Below, piece by piece: positions 9,104 to 17,515 of a stretch of DNA of 64,000 nucleotides. The DNA comes from Streptomyces sp. TP-A0356 (lineage in GTDB: Bacteria > Actinomycetota > Actinomycetes > Streptomycetales > Streptomycetaceae): contig NZ_BBZJ01000015.1 of the NCBI RefSeq assembly GCF_001417775.1, positions 372,001-436,000 on the forward strand, read 5' to 3'. The notes under the pieces were generated by a model. That model worked only from the letters and a program-made list of their open reading frames with translations. It searched no databases and had not been told where the DNA came from. The number at the start of each line of letters is the position of its first letter. Position 1 is the first letter of the stretch. Both the position numbers and the translations under genes were made by a program.

Positions 9104-10876
9104 TCAGCGTCCGCTTGCCGACGGGGTATTGGCGGCGGTCACGTTGACGGCCGCCCAGGCCTTGTCGACCGTCCGGTATTCCGTGCTGCTCGCGCCGTAG
9201 ATGTCGGCGGCGGCCTGCAGCGTCGCGGTGCGCGCGGCGTGGAAGTCCGTGGTGGAGACCATGTACCGGGTCAGCGCCCGGTAGAAGATCGCCAGGGCCT
9301 TGGCACGTCCGATGCCGGTCACCCGCGAGCCGTCGTAGGTCGGCGAGTCGTACGCCACGCCGCCGATCGTCTTCCTGCCGCTCCCCTCGGCCAGCAGGTA
9401 GAAGGCGTGCGAGGACACGCCGGAGCCGGCGTGCACCTCGGTGTCGTACGCCGCGGACGACCAGTAGTCGATCGTCTGCTCCAGCTTGTCGAGCGACGGG
9501 TGGTCGAGGCGGCGCAGGAACTTCTGCCGCAGTCCGAGCTTCTCGCCCATCAGGTAGTTCGGCGGGTTGTTCGGGTTGTTGGTGGCGAACTCGACGCCCG
9601 TGCCGAAGATGTCCGCGAGCGATTCGTTGAGCGCGCCGGGCTCGCCGTACTGGTTGCCGTCCTGGTCCACCCGGGTGGGCTCCAGACCGGCGGTGGCGCC
9701 CACGACGCCGTGGGTCAGCTCGTGGCCGGTGACGTCGAGGACGACGAGCGGCCTCTTGAACAGGTCGCCGTCTCCGTCGCCGTACAGCATGCAGCCGCAC
9801 GTGGGGTCCCAGAAGGCGTTGCCGACCTTGTTGCCGAAGTGGACCATCGCGTGGGCGCCGGCACTGTTGTTCTTGATGCCCTTGCGGCCGAAGGTCTTCT
9901 TGTAGAAGTCCAGGGTCTTGGTGATGCCGTACTGGGCGTCGACCGCCACCGTGGCACGGCTGGAGACGGCCCCGGTGCCCCACTTGTCCGTGGTGCTGGT
10001 GAACGTGGTGCCGCGTGAGAACGCCTCCAGCTCCCGGCCCTTGGCGTCCCTCGTCTCGGTGTTCCAGCGGGTGGGGTCCTTGAGCAGGAAGCTCGTGCGG
10101 GCCGTCTGCGTGGTGGTGAGGGGCACCTTGCCGACGAAGAGGGAGGAGCCGGTGCCGTTCGCGGGGGCCGGGTAGTGGGCGGCCGCGGAGGCCGTCGCCG
10201 CCGTGAGGCCGGAGGCGGCCGGAGCCGCGTCGGTCCCCGGGTTCGCCGACTCGCCCCGCCTGCGCAGAGTCTCCTTCAGGGAGGGCGAGATGAACTCCTC
10301 ACTGTCGGGGGTGTTGCTGCGGATCCGGCCGGTCAGCGCGTCCACGACGACCGTACGGGTGCCGTCGGTCGCGGCGGTGCGGCTGCCCGTGACGGGCACC
10401 TGGTAGGCGAGGGCGCTGCCGCCGTCGCGCGCGTCCACGACCAGTTCGGCGGTGCCGGCGTCGCCCTGCGCGGCCGCGGCGGCCTTCTGCTCGGCCTGCG
10501 CGGCCGTCAACTCGGCCTCGGTGGTGGCCGGCTTGACCATGTGGTCGGCAGCGCGCGTCACGCCCAGATAGCCGCCCCGCTTGTCGAGGTGGACGACCAG
10601 GTCGCCGCCGAGGACGGGCAGCCCCCGGTGGGTCCGGACGAAGCGGACGTGCAGCTTGCCGTCCGGGTCGGTCATGACGTCCTTCGCCTGCAGAGTGTCC
10701 CCACTGCTGACACCGGTGGCGGACGCGTGCGCGAACGCGGCGGCCCGGGCCGCGTCGACCGGCGAGGAGGCCGCTGCCGCCGCGGGGGCGTCGGCCAGAG
10801 CGGGGAGGGCCGGCAGTGTGGCCGCCGTCGTCACGGTGACAGCGACGGCCAGGCTGCGTATGTGGGTTCGGCGCAC
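9104..10876 (-). CDS. Secreted M4 (thermolysin-like) metallopeptidase
   Basis: 590-residue preproenzyme. The Sec signal peptide ends near residue 29 (LPALADA); FTP/PepSY-type propeptide regions run to about 230, then the catalytic domain. Zinc ligands and catalytic residues are visible: HELTH at 385-389, the third ligand Glu418 in GALNESLADIFG, and the catalytic His482 in EVHAGSGVSSHAFYLL. It should be a secreted neutral zinc endopeptidase that matures by autoprocessing. It starts at GTG 10876 with AAGGA five bases upstream. It is a single-gene unit whose own promoter region follows. Confidence 0.93.
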   Translation of the reverse strand: MRRTHIRSLAVAVTVTTAATLPALPALADAPAAAAASSPVDAARAAAFAHASATGVSSGDTLQAKDVMTDPDGKLHVRFVRTHRGLPVLGGDLVVHLDKRGGYLGVTRAADHMVKPATTEAELTAAQAEQKAAAAAQGDAGTAELVVDARDGGSALAYQVPVTGSRTAATDGTRTVVVDALTGRIRSNTPDSEEFISPSLKETLRRRGESANPGTDAAPAASGLTAATASAAAHYPAPANGTGSSLFVGKVPLTTTQTARTSFLLKDPTRWNTETRDAKGRELEAFSRGTTFTSTTDKWGTGAVSSRATVAVDAQYGITKTLDFYKKTFGRKGIKNNSAGAHAMVHFGNKVGNAFWDPTCGCMLYGDGDGDLFKRPLVVLDVTGHELTHGVVGATAGLEPTRVDQDGNQYGEPGALNESLADIFGTGVEFATNNPNNPPNYLMGEKLGLRQKFLRRLDHPSLDKLEQTIDYWSSAAYDTEVHAGSGVSSHAFYLLAEGSGRKTIGGVAYDSPTYDGSRVTGIGRAKALAIFYRALTRYMVSTTDFHAARTATLQAAADIYGASSTEYRTVDKAWAAVNVTAANTPSASGR

Positions 10877-11207
10877 GGAGTTCCTTCGAGCCGGGGCGGC
10901 GGGGTCGCCAACCGCCCGCTGGCACGGCGCTTTCGAGCGCCGTGGGGGCTGGTCGGGCCCCGGTGCGCCACCCTCATGGATTCGCCATGTACATGTAAAG
11001 ACGAAAGATCCCTTTTACGGCTTTCAAGGCGATCTCTTTACGAATGTTCATGTTTGGGTGACCGCAAGATCACCCATCGTGCGTCGAAGGGGGAGATGCG
11101 CGGGCGTCCGGGACGGTTGCGCTCACCGGCGCCTCAAGGGACGCATGTGACCGACATCGCATCGCCTCCGGCCCCGTTCGCCGACGGAAGCCGGAGGCGA
11201 GGGCAGG
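10877..11207. promoter_or_regulatory. Upstream region of the M4 protease gene
   Basis: 331 bp between two minus-strand genes, with an unusually A/T-rich core (about 10985-11060). It holds the palindrome CATGTACATG (10986-10995) and a hairpin or operator GGGTGACC-GCAA-GATCACCC (11056-11075; 8-bp arms with one wobble pair). These lie where control of the protease would be expected. The part nearest 11207 would carry the terminator of the polyprenyl synthetase operon. No gene is seen. Confidence 0.45.
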
Positions 11208-12242
11208 TCAGACCGTGCGCCGGGTCAGGGCCCTGAGCACGGTGCGCAGCTCGGCGGCGGGCCGGGGCGAGCACGGCACCGAGTCCAGGAGGCAGTCCGC
11301 GGCGGCGAGATGACGGCGCGCCTCGTGCAGGGCGGCCGCACGGCCGCCCGCCTCCTCGACGAGGGCCACCGCCCGGAGTACGCCCAGGTCGTCGCGGGCG
11401 GCGAGCAGTTCGGCCAGTTCGGGACCGGACGGAGTGTCCAGGGCGGCGAGCACCGGAAGGGTCTTCTTGCCCTCGCGCAGATCGCCGTGGACGGGCTTGC
11501 CGGTGAGGCCTGGATCCCCCCAGATGCCCAGCAGGTCGTCGACGATCTGGAACGCCACACCGAGGTGGCGGCCGACCCGGTCGAGCGCGGAGGCCGTCTC
11601 CTCGTCCGCGCCGCCGAAGTGGGCGCCCAGGGCGAGGGCGCAGCCGAGCAGGGCTCCCGTCTTGTGCTCGGCCATCGTCTCGTACTCCCCCACGGTCACC
11701 CTCTCGGGTCCGGTCCAGGGGCGGTGCGCGAAGAGCAGGTCGTCGGCCTGGCCGCGGACCAGATCCCCGAGGGCGCCGGTCAGCCGGCGTACGGCCGCCG
11801 GGGCGGTGCTCAGCGTCTCCACCGCGAGGGCGAACAGCGCGTCGCCCGCGAGGACGGCGGGGCCGGTCCCGTACGCCTTCCACAGGGCGGGACGACCCCG
11901 GCGCAGGGCGTCGCCGTCCATGATGTCGTCGTGCAACAGGGAGAAGGTGTGCACGAGTTCGACGGCCACCGCGGCCGGTACGGCGGCGCTCGCGGGCGCG
12001 CCTGCCAGTTCGGCGCCGAGGACGGCGAGCGTCTGACGGACGCCCTTTCCCTGACGCCGGCCGGAGTCTCCCTCGCCGCGGCCGAGCGCATAGTCGGCCA
12101 TCTCGGCGACCCAGGGGTGCAGGGTGGCGACCGCCTCAGCGAGGGCGGGGGCGATGAGATCCCGGGCGCGGCGCAGGATGCGTCCGGCGTCGAGGTCCGT
12201 CCGCGGGGTGCCGAGGACGTCAGCCGTGACGGGGGCGGTCAT
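11208..12242 (-). CDS. Polyprenyl (isoprenyl) diphosphate synthetase
   Basis: 344-residue trans-prenyltransferase. The first Asp-rich motif DDIMD lies in SLLHDDIMDGDALRRGRP and the second, VDDLLGIWGD, follows later; both bind Mg-diphosphate. Products of this group are C15-C20 or longer diphosphates that feed terpenes, carotenoids or quinones. The start ATG overlaps the stop of the upstream TPR gene (ATGA, 4 bp), implying translational coupling. The family resembles the polyprenyl transferases found as family-2 encapsulin cargo and the GGPP synthases; no encapsulin or terpene cyclase gene lies in this window. Confidence 0.9.
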   Translation of the reverse strand: MTAPVTADVLGTPRTDLDAGRILRRARDLIAPALAEAVATLHPWVAEMADYALGRGEGDSGRRQGKGVRQTLAVLGAELAGAPASAAVPAAVAVELVHTFSLLHDDIMDGDALRRGRPALWKAYGTGPAVLAGDALFALAVETLSTAPAAVRRLTGALGDLVRGQADDLLFAHRPWTGPERVTVGEYETMAEHKTGALLGCALALGAHFGGADEETASALDRVGRHLGVAFQIVDDLLGIWGDPGLTGKPVHGDLREGKKTLPVLAALDTPSGPELAELLAARDDLGVLRAVALVEEAGGRAAALHEARRHLAAADCLLDSVPCSPRPAAELRTVLRALTRRTV

Positions 12243-13285
12243 CGGCCCGCCCCCGCGGCCGGGGCGAGGCCGAGTTCCTGGTACGCCCGCAGGACCATCT
12301 CACGGCCGTGCCGCAGCCCCATTCCCTCCAGGGTGCGGGCGAGTTCGTCGAGGTCGGCGGAGGTCTCGGCGCGGTCGCGGCCCAGCCGGGCCAGCGACTT
12401 GACCAGCCCGAGGCGGGCGAGGGTCCGCCCGCGCGGCTCGCTCATCCCCTCGAACTCCGCGAGCGCCTGGGTGTAGACATCGCGGGCCTCCTCGTAGCGT
12501 CCGGCGCGGTAGAGGACGTTGCCGCGCATCTTGTGGTTGTAGGCGAGCGCGCCGGCGAGGTTCATCTCCCGGCAGGTGGCCTCCGCCTCGGAGAGCAGTT
12601 CCAGGGCGCCCTCGGTGTCCCCGTCGCGGACGGAGAGGATGTCGGCGAGGCCGCGCAACGCCCAGGCGTGGCCGCGGCGGTCGTCGGCGCGCGCGGCGAT
12701 CCCGGCCGCCTCCTCGAACATGGCGTACGCGGTGTCGTAGGAGCCGGTGTTGCGGTGTATCTGCGCGATGCCCTCCAGCGCCCACACGGTGTGGCGCGCC
12801 TCGCCGCGGCGGCGCGCCTCGGCCAGGAGCTGTTCGTGCAGGGCGGTCACGGCCTCGTAGTCGCCCTGGATGCGACCGGTCTCGGCCATTCCCGCAAGCG
12901 AATACCCACGGACGACGACATCGCCCGCCCGCTCGCCGAGGTCGGCCGCGAGCCGCAGCAGCCGCCAGGCAAGGGGAAGGGCGCCGCGCTGCCGGGCCAG
13001 GGTGCCGCCGCTCCACAGGGCCCAGGCCATCGCCGCGGTGTCGCCGGCCTCTCGGGCGGTGCGGTAGCTCGCCTTCCAGGCCCGGTCCGCGTCGGCGACC
13101 TGGCCGAGCCTGCGATGTGCCTCGGCGACCGCCAGGCCGGAGCGGGCGGCCTCCTCCCGGGCTCCGGCGCGCTCGGCGGCGCGCAGTTGCTCGGTGCCCG
13201 CGGCCAGCACGTCCGTGAGCGAGGAGTTCACCGACAGGGAGGTCAGAGCGCCCTGGTACTCCGGGGCGAAGGCCTTGCCGTACAT
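12239..13285 (-). CDS. Tetratricopeptide-repeat protein
   Basis: 348 residues made almost wholly of helical TPR-like repeats with A/G/Y spacing (for example YDTAYAMFEEAAGIA and YEEARDVYTQALAEF). There is no catalytic or DNA-binding domain and no signal peptide. It is a cytosolic scaffold or partner-binding protein, first gene of a two-gene operon with the polyprenyl synthetase, and perhaps binds or regulates it. ATG 13285 is preceded by AAAGGA. The promoter lies in the repeat-bearing region upstream. Confidence 0.8.
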   Translation of the reverse strand: MYGKAFAPEYQGALTSLSVNSSLTDVLAAGTEQLRAAERAGAREEAARSGLAVAEAHRRLGQVADADRAWKASYRTAREAGDTAAMAWALWSGGTLARQRGALPLAWRLLRLAADLGERAGDVVVRGYSLAGMAETGRIQGDYEAVTALHEQLLAEARRRGEARHTVWALEGIAQIHRNTGSYDTAYAMFEEAAGIAARADDRRGHAWALRGLADILSVRDGDTEGALELLSEAEATCREMNLAGALAYNHKMRGNVLYRAGRYEEARDVYTQALAEFEGMSEPRGRTLARLGLVKSLARLGRDRAETSADLDELARTLEGMGLRHGREMVLRAYQELGLAPAAGAGR

Positions 13286-13658
13286 GAGTTCCTTTCGGTC
13301 TGCCGCCGACCGGCACGTACGGGCGCGGCCGGCGGGATGGGGCTGTCAACGACGGGAGGCACACCGACGGATCAGCTGTCCGCGCCTGTGCACGCGGCGC
13401 CTGCGCACGCGGTGTATACACGGCATGTATACACCGCGCGTATACATAGCACCTATACATCGCGCGTATAGCATCCCGGACATCCGCCCGGGAGCTCGTC
13501 CACCGACCGGCTGCGCGACCGCCCGTTGTTGATCAGGACGTCACCCACGCCCCCAAGGTTGCTTCGCAGCAAAGGAGTTGACGCACGCCACGCACGTGCC
13601 GCCGACACCCCACCGGTAAACAGAACACACTTTCGAAACAGGGGGTACGCTGCCTGGT
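13286..13658. promoter_or_regulatory. Divergent control region between TPR operon and AlkB gene
   Basis: 373 bp with no gene. The dominant feature is the 13-bp tandem array described separately. GCACGCGG occurs twice just before it (13390 and 13405). TTGACG near 13579 may be a -35 element for the + strand. TACGCT about 13648 is a possible -10 very close to the AlkB start codon, so that mRNA may have a very short leader. Confidence 0.45.
13414..13478. repeat. Tandem 13-bp GTATAC repeats
   Basis: Five units begin at exact 13-bp steps: GTATAC at 13414, 13427 and 13440, CTATAC at 13453 and GTATAG at 13466. Between the hexamers lie GC-rich 7-bp spacers. GTATAC is itself palindromic. The array sits about 130 bp upstream of the TPR-polyprenyl synthetase start and 180 bp upstream of the divergent AlkB gene. 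Confidence 0.8.
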
Positions 13659-14285
13659 ATGTCCCCGCATCTCCAGGGCTCGCTGTTCGACCAGGCCGAC
13701 GACCTCCGGCTCGCCCCGCTCGACGGGCTGCGCCGCACCCCGCTCCGTGCCGGAGCGTGGATCGATCTGCTGCCGGGCTGGCTGAGCGGGGCCGACACGC
13801 TGTTCGAGAAGCTGGCCGCCGAGGTGCCGTGGCGCGCCGAGCGGCGGCAGATGTACGAGCACACCGTGGACGTGCCGCGGCTGCTCGCCTACTACCGCGC
13901 CGGCGATCCGCTGCCGCACCCCGTTCTCGAGGAGGCGCGCGACGCCCTGTCCGCGCACTATCAGGCGGAACTGGGGGAACCGTTCGTCACCGCCGGGCTC
14001 TGCTACTACCGCGACGGTCGCGACAGCGTGGCCTGGCACGGGGACCGGATCGGACGGGGCGCACGCCAGGACACCATGGTCGCCATCCTCTCCGTGGGCG
14101 CGCCCCGCGATCTCGCGCTGCGGCCGCGCGGTGGCGGAGAGACCATCAGGCGCCCGCTCGGGCACGGCGACCTGATCGTGATGGGCGGGTCCTGCCAGCG
14201 GACATGGGAGCACGCCATCCCCAAGTCCTCACGGGCGACCGGGCCCAGGATCAGCATCCAGTTCCGGCCGCAGGGCGTGAACTGA
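13659..14285 (+). CDS. AlkB-type 2-oxoglutarate/Fe(II) dioxygenase
   Basis: 208-residue DNA/RNA-dealkylation repair enzyme that oxidatively removes 1-meA/3-meC-type lesions. Iron ligands are His127 and Asp129 (AWHGD) and His185 (TWEHAIPK). The 2-oxoglutarate-binding arginines are in RISIQFR (197 and 203). The size equals that of the AlkB family. There is no clear Shine-Dalgarno sequence before ATG 13659, and a possible -10 lies about ten bases upstream, so translation may be nearly leaderless. No ada or alkA genes adjoin it. It ends in a palindrome shared with the convergent TetR gene. Confidence 0.9.
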   Translation: MSPHLQGSLFDQADDLRLAPLDGLRRTPLRAGAWIDLLPGWLSGADTLFEKLAAEVPWRAERRQMYEHTVDVPRLLAYYRAGDPLPHPVLEEARDALSAHYQAELGEPFVTAGLCYYRDGRDSVAWHGDRIGRGARQDTMVAILSVGAPRDLALRPRGGGETIRRPLGHGDLIVMGGSCQRTWEHAIPKSSRATGPRISIQFRPQGVN

Positions 14286-14291
14286 CCCGGG

Positions 14292-15173
14292 TCAGGGGGT
14301 CAGCTGCGCCTGGACGACCGGTGCGCAGCGGTCCACGATCTCGTCGAGCTCGGCGGCGCGCAGATGTGTACCGCGCGCGATGCCGAACATCACTCCGAGG
14401 CCCAGCAGCGTGCCCACCGCGAGTTCCGCGCGCAGGCCCGCGTCGGGGCCGCTCAGGCGTGCGGCGAGGCGGTCGCCGACCTGCGTGCGGAAGTTGGCGC
14501 GCAGGATGTCGCCCTGCTCACCGTGCAGGGGCGCGAACACGATGCGCAGGAGGGGGTCCGCGCCGTGTTCGGTCTGGCTCACCAGGACGTGACGGACCAT
14601 GTGCCGGCCGAGACGTTCGAGAGGGGCGTCCAGCAGCGCTTCGGCGTCCGTCTCGAAGGACATGACCTGGGAGAACAGCGTCTCCTTGTTGCCGAAGTAC
14701 TTCAGGATCAGCGGCGGGCTGACCCCGGCCCGGTCCGCGACCGCCTTGAGCGTGATGTCCGCGTGGGCGTGCCGGGCCAGCAGGTGACGGGCGGCACGCA
14801 GGATGGCGGCCTTGGTCACCTCGGCGTCACGGCGGGCGGGAGGCCTGGCTTCCTGGGGCTCACGGCGGCCGGGAGAGCGGGGCGTGTCGCGGGGGCGTGG
14901 AGCGGGGGCGTCCCGCGTATCGACGGGGCCGAAAGCGGGAGCGTCCCGCGTATCGACGGGGCCGAAAGCGGGAGCGTCCCGCGTATCGGCCGGGCTGGGA
15001 GCGGGGGCGTCCGCCGCGGTGGTGCCAGGCGCCGCGGACGCGTTCGGGGCGCCTGGTGTGGGAGGTGCGGTGGTCGTCTCGGCGTCGCCGTGAGCCGGCG
15101 GCACCTCGTGTGCCGTCGGTGGGGTTGCTTGGGTGGGGCTGCCCGTGGGGGCGGTGGCGGGCCACGTGGTCAC
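14292..15173 (-). CDS. TetR-family regulator with long disordered N-terminus
   Basis: About 293 residues. The first hundred or so are Pro/Ala/Thr/Asp-rich with an 11-residue tandem repeat; the TetR helix-turn-helix follows (TLKAVADRAGVSPPLILKYFGNKETLF), then the ligand-binding domain. It is the second gene of an operon with the MFS exporter, overlapping its stop, and so probably its drug-responsive repressor acting on the palindromes at 16711-16750. The start is ambiguous: GTG 15182 overlaps the MFS stop but lies one base after AAGGAG, whereas GTG 15173 has a workable spacing of ten. Confidence 0.85.
   Translation of the reverse strand: MTTWPATAPTGSPTQATPPTAHEVPPAHGDAETTTAPPTPGAPNASAAPGTTAADAPAPSPADTRDAPAFGPVDTRDAPAFGPVDTRDAPAPRPRDTPRSPGRREPQEARPPARRDAEVTKAAILRAARHLLARHAHADITLKAVADRAGVSPPLILKYFGNKETLFSQVMSFETDAEALLDAPLERLGRHMVRHVLVSQTEHGADPLLRIVFAPLHGEQGDILRANFRTQVGDRLAARLSGPDAGLRAELAVGTLLGLGVMFGIARGTHLRAAELDEIVDRCAPVVQAQLTP
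14908..15000. repeat. 33-bp tandem coding repeat in the TetR gene
   Basis: GCGTCCCGCGTATCG recurs at 14908, 14941 and 14974, a period of 33 bp encoding the unit DTRDAPAFGPV. The two full units are nearly identical, which points to recent slippage expansion in the disordered N-terminal tail of the regulator. Confidence 0.85.
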
Positions 15174-15178
15174 CGTGC

Positions 15179-16678
15179 TCACGCTCCTTCCAGCGCCTCG
15201 TCGGGGGATGGCGCCGTACGCCCGCGAAGACGGCGGATGCCGCCGGCGCCGCTCCCCGGGATGGTGAGGGCGGTGGCACAGGCCACCAGTGCGACGGTAC
15301 CCGCCACCGCGAACGCCAGCAGATAGCCGTGGAGCGTGGGCACGGGCGTGCCGGCCACGAGGCCGCTGTGGTGGACCAGGATCGCGGCGACCGCGGCGCT
15401 GCACGTGGCCTGGCCGATGGTGCGCATCAGCACGTTCACGCCGTTCGCGGAGGCGGTCTGCCCGGACGGCACGGCGCGCAGGATCAGCGTGGGCAGCGCC
15501 GAGTAGGCCAGCGTCGTACCGGTCGCCACGACGGATGCGCCCACGATGATCATCCACAGGTCCCGGCTGTCGGCGATGCGTACGGCGTAGCCGAGGGCGA
15601 TGACGCCCGCGCCCAGGGCGAGGGTGACCCGGGGACCGCGTGCCGCCGAGATCCGGGCCGACACCGGCGAGAACAGCAGCATGGTCACACCGCCGGGCAG
15701 CAGACACAGACCGCCGCCCACGATGGACAGGCCGAGCCCGTAGCCGGTGGCCCTGGGCGCCTGGACGAGCTGGGCCGTCACCAGCGAGTTGGCGTAGAAG
15801 CCGAAGCCGACCAGGAGGGCCGTGAGGTGCGGAAGGGCCACTCGTGGGCGGGACGCCAGCCGCAGGTCGACCAGCGGCCGCTCGGCGCGCAGTTGCTGCA
15901 GGCACCACAGGGTCAGGATCAGCGCGCAGCAGAGGAACAGGCCGACGATCCTGGCGCTCCCCCACCCCCACTGGCCACCCTGTGAGACGGCCAGCAGCAG
16001 GCAGACCAGCCCGGCGGCGAGCCCCAGCGCCCCGAGGACGTCGAACCGGCCAGGGGCCCGGACGGGCGACTCGCGCACCGCCCACCAGGCCAGGAGGAGA
16101 CCCGCGGCGCCGAGGCCGCCGGTCACCCAGAACATGGCGTGCCAGTCGACGTACTGGATGACGAGCGCGGCCAGCGGCAGGCCGAGTGCCGCGCCGATAC
16201 CGACGGTGGAGCTCATGAGCGCGACCGCGGATCCGGTGCGCTCGGGCGGCAGTTCGTCGCGCAGGATGCTGATCGACAGCGGAACGACCGCCGCCGCGGC
16301 GCCCTGCAGGGCACGTGCCGTGATGAGCACGCCGATGTCGGACGAGAGCGCGCAGAGCACCGAGCCCAGTGTCATCAGCCCGAGGGCGGTCAGCAGCACG
16401 CGCCGCTTGCCGTACATGTCCCCGGCGCGCCCGAGCACCGGGGTCAGCACCGCGCCGGACAGCAGTGTGGCGGTGACCATCCAGGAGACGGTGCCGGCGG
16501 AGGCGCCGGTGAGCCGGGGAAGGTCGGGCAGCAGGGGTACGACCACCGTCTGCATCACGGCCATGAGGGTGCCGCCGAGAGCCAGCACGGGAACCGTCAG
16601 CCGGTCCCGCACTCCCGTCCGCCCGACCGCTCCCGCGGGGGCGACGGACCCTTCGGACGATGCGGGTATCGGGGCCAT
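15179..16678 (-). CDS. MFS transporter, DHA2 (14-helix) drug exporter type
   Basis: 499-residue exporter with about 14 hydrophobic helices. Motif A appears as GRAGDMYGKRRVLL and a motif-C-like Gly-rich helix follows; this is the proton-antiport multidrug family. The start ATG at 16678 has GGAG six bases upstream; the longer reading to 16765 would run through the operator palindromes. It is the first gene of an operon with a TetR regulator, which overlaps its stop. Expected control is derepression by a drug ligand of that TetR. Confidence 0.9.
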   Translation of the reverse strand: MAPIPASSEGSVAPAGAVGRTGVRDRLTVPVLALGGTLMAVMQTVVVPLLPDLPRLTGASAGTVSWMVTATLLSGAVLTPVLGRAGDMYGKRRVLLTALGLMTLGSVLCALSSDIGVLITARALQGAAAAVVPLSISILRDELPPERTGSAVALMSSTVGIGAALGLPLAALVIQYVDWHAMFWVTGGLGAAGLLLAWWAVRESPVRAPGRFDVLGALGLAAGLVCLLLAVSQGGQWGWGSARIVGLFLCCALILTLWCLQQLRAERPLVDLRLASRPRVALPHLTALLVGFGFYANSLVTAQLVQAPRATGYGLGLSIVGGGLCLLPGGVTMLLFSPVSARISAARGPRVTLALGAGVIALGYAVRIADSRDLWMIIVGASVVATGTTLAYSALPTLILRAVPSGQTASANGVNVLMRTIGQATCSAAVAAILVHHSGLVAGTPVPTLHGYLLAFAVAGTVALVACATALTIPGSGAGGIRRLRGRTAPSPDEALEGA

Positions 16679-16710
16679 GGGGCGCTCCAGCGGTCGGCGC
16701 GGAAATTCAG

Positions 16711-16750
16711 GTGAATAGGAATTCACCATATCGAGTGAATGGCCATTCAC
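16711..16750. promoter_or_regulatory. Twin TetR operators, GTGAAT-N4-ATTCAC
   Basis: Two 16-bp inverted repeats with the same half-sites: GTGAATAGGAATTCAC (16711-16726) and the fully symmetric GTGAATGGCCATTCAC (16735-16750). Their centres are 24 bp apart. They lie 33-72 bp upstream of the MFS start, inside its likely promoter. The regulator encoded in the same operon is the obvious candidate to bind them. Confidence 0.75.
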
Positions 16751-17095
16751 CCAAGGATTCCCCACCGCGGCACGCCCGTCGTACGACGGCGGCCGAAGGC
16801 AGCCCCCTCGTGCGGCCGAGGGGAGCGGTTCGCGTCATGTCCGGGACGTGAGCCGGGCCACGAGCCGGGCGCCCACCGCGAAAGATCCCGCTCCGGGACC
16901 GGGCAACGGGGCGGAACTTCCCCGTCCGGCGCGCTCCCGACATCGCGCACAGCAAGATCATCTTGGTTCAACTCTGTAGGACATGTGGGCAGTTGTCCTG
17001 ATCGCAGCCAACCGGATCGCCGCGATTTCCGGGGCCCACCGGTCGGCGGATAGGCAGGACGGGTCGTCCACCCTTCCTGACCCAGGAGGCTTCAC
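16751..17095. other. Intergenic region upstream of melC1
   Basis: About 345 bp without a gene. AGGACA-N10-TGTCCT (16978-16999) is an inverted repeat shortly upstream of melC1 and could be an operator or part of its promoter; TTGGTTCAA (near 16963) precedes it. Nothing else stands out. Confidence 0.4.
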
Positions 17096-17479
17096 ATGAC
17101 CGAACTCACCCGCCGCCGCGCCCTGGTGGCCGGGGCCGCCGTCACCGCCACCGCCGGCCTGGCGATACAGGCTGCCCAGGCGTCCGCCGCCGGGCACCCC
17201 TCCCCCGGCGGCGCCTCCGGGCACGAGCACGGCGGGCCGGAGGCCTTCGACGAGGTGTACCAGGGCCGACGGATACAGGGGCGCCCGACCGCGGGCGGCC
17301 ATCATCACGGCTCCGGATACGGCGTGTTCATCGACGGGGTCGAACTGCATGTGATGCGCAACGCGGACGGCAGCTGGATCAGTGTGGTCAACCACTACGA
17401 GCCCGTACCGAGCCCCCGGGCCGCCGCACGCGCCGCCGTCGTGGAGCTGCAGGGCGCCCCGCTCGTCCCGTTCAACTGA
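17096..17479 (+). CDS. melC1: Tyrosinase cofactor (copper chaperone) MelC1
   Basis: 127 residues. A Tat signal ([17 protein letters not shown]) leads a His-rich mature domain ([17 protein letters not shown]) and the conserved [23 protein letters not shown] segment. MelC1 forms a complex with apotyrosinase, delivers copper and carries it out through the Tat system. AGGAGG lies upstream of the ATG. It is the first gene of the two-gene melanin operon, 36 bp before melC2. Confidence 0.95.
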   Translation: MTELTRRRALVAGAAVTATAGLAIQAAQASAAGHPSPGGASGHEHGGPEAFDEVYQGRRIQGRPTAGGHHHGSGYGVFIDGVELHVMRNADGSWISVVNHYEPVPSPRAAARAAVVELQGAPLVPFN

Positions 17480-17515
17480 CCGCCCGTACCCAGGACTTCC
17501 GGAGAGTTCCCGCAC

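Noticed and set aside
11208..13285. Family-2 encapsulin cargo locus
   Set aside because: The synthetase resembles known cargo, but there is no encapsulin gene in the window and its N-terminus is short.
13414..13478. CRISPR-like array
   Set aside because: The period is only 13 bp and there are no unique spacers of normal length or cas genes.
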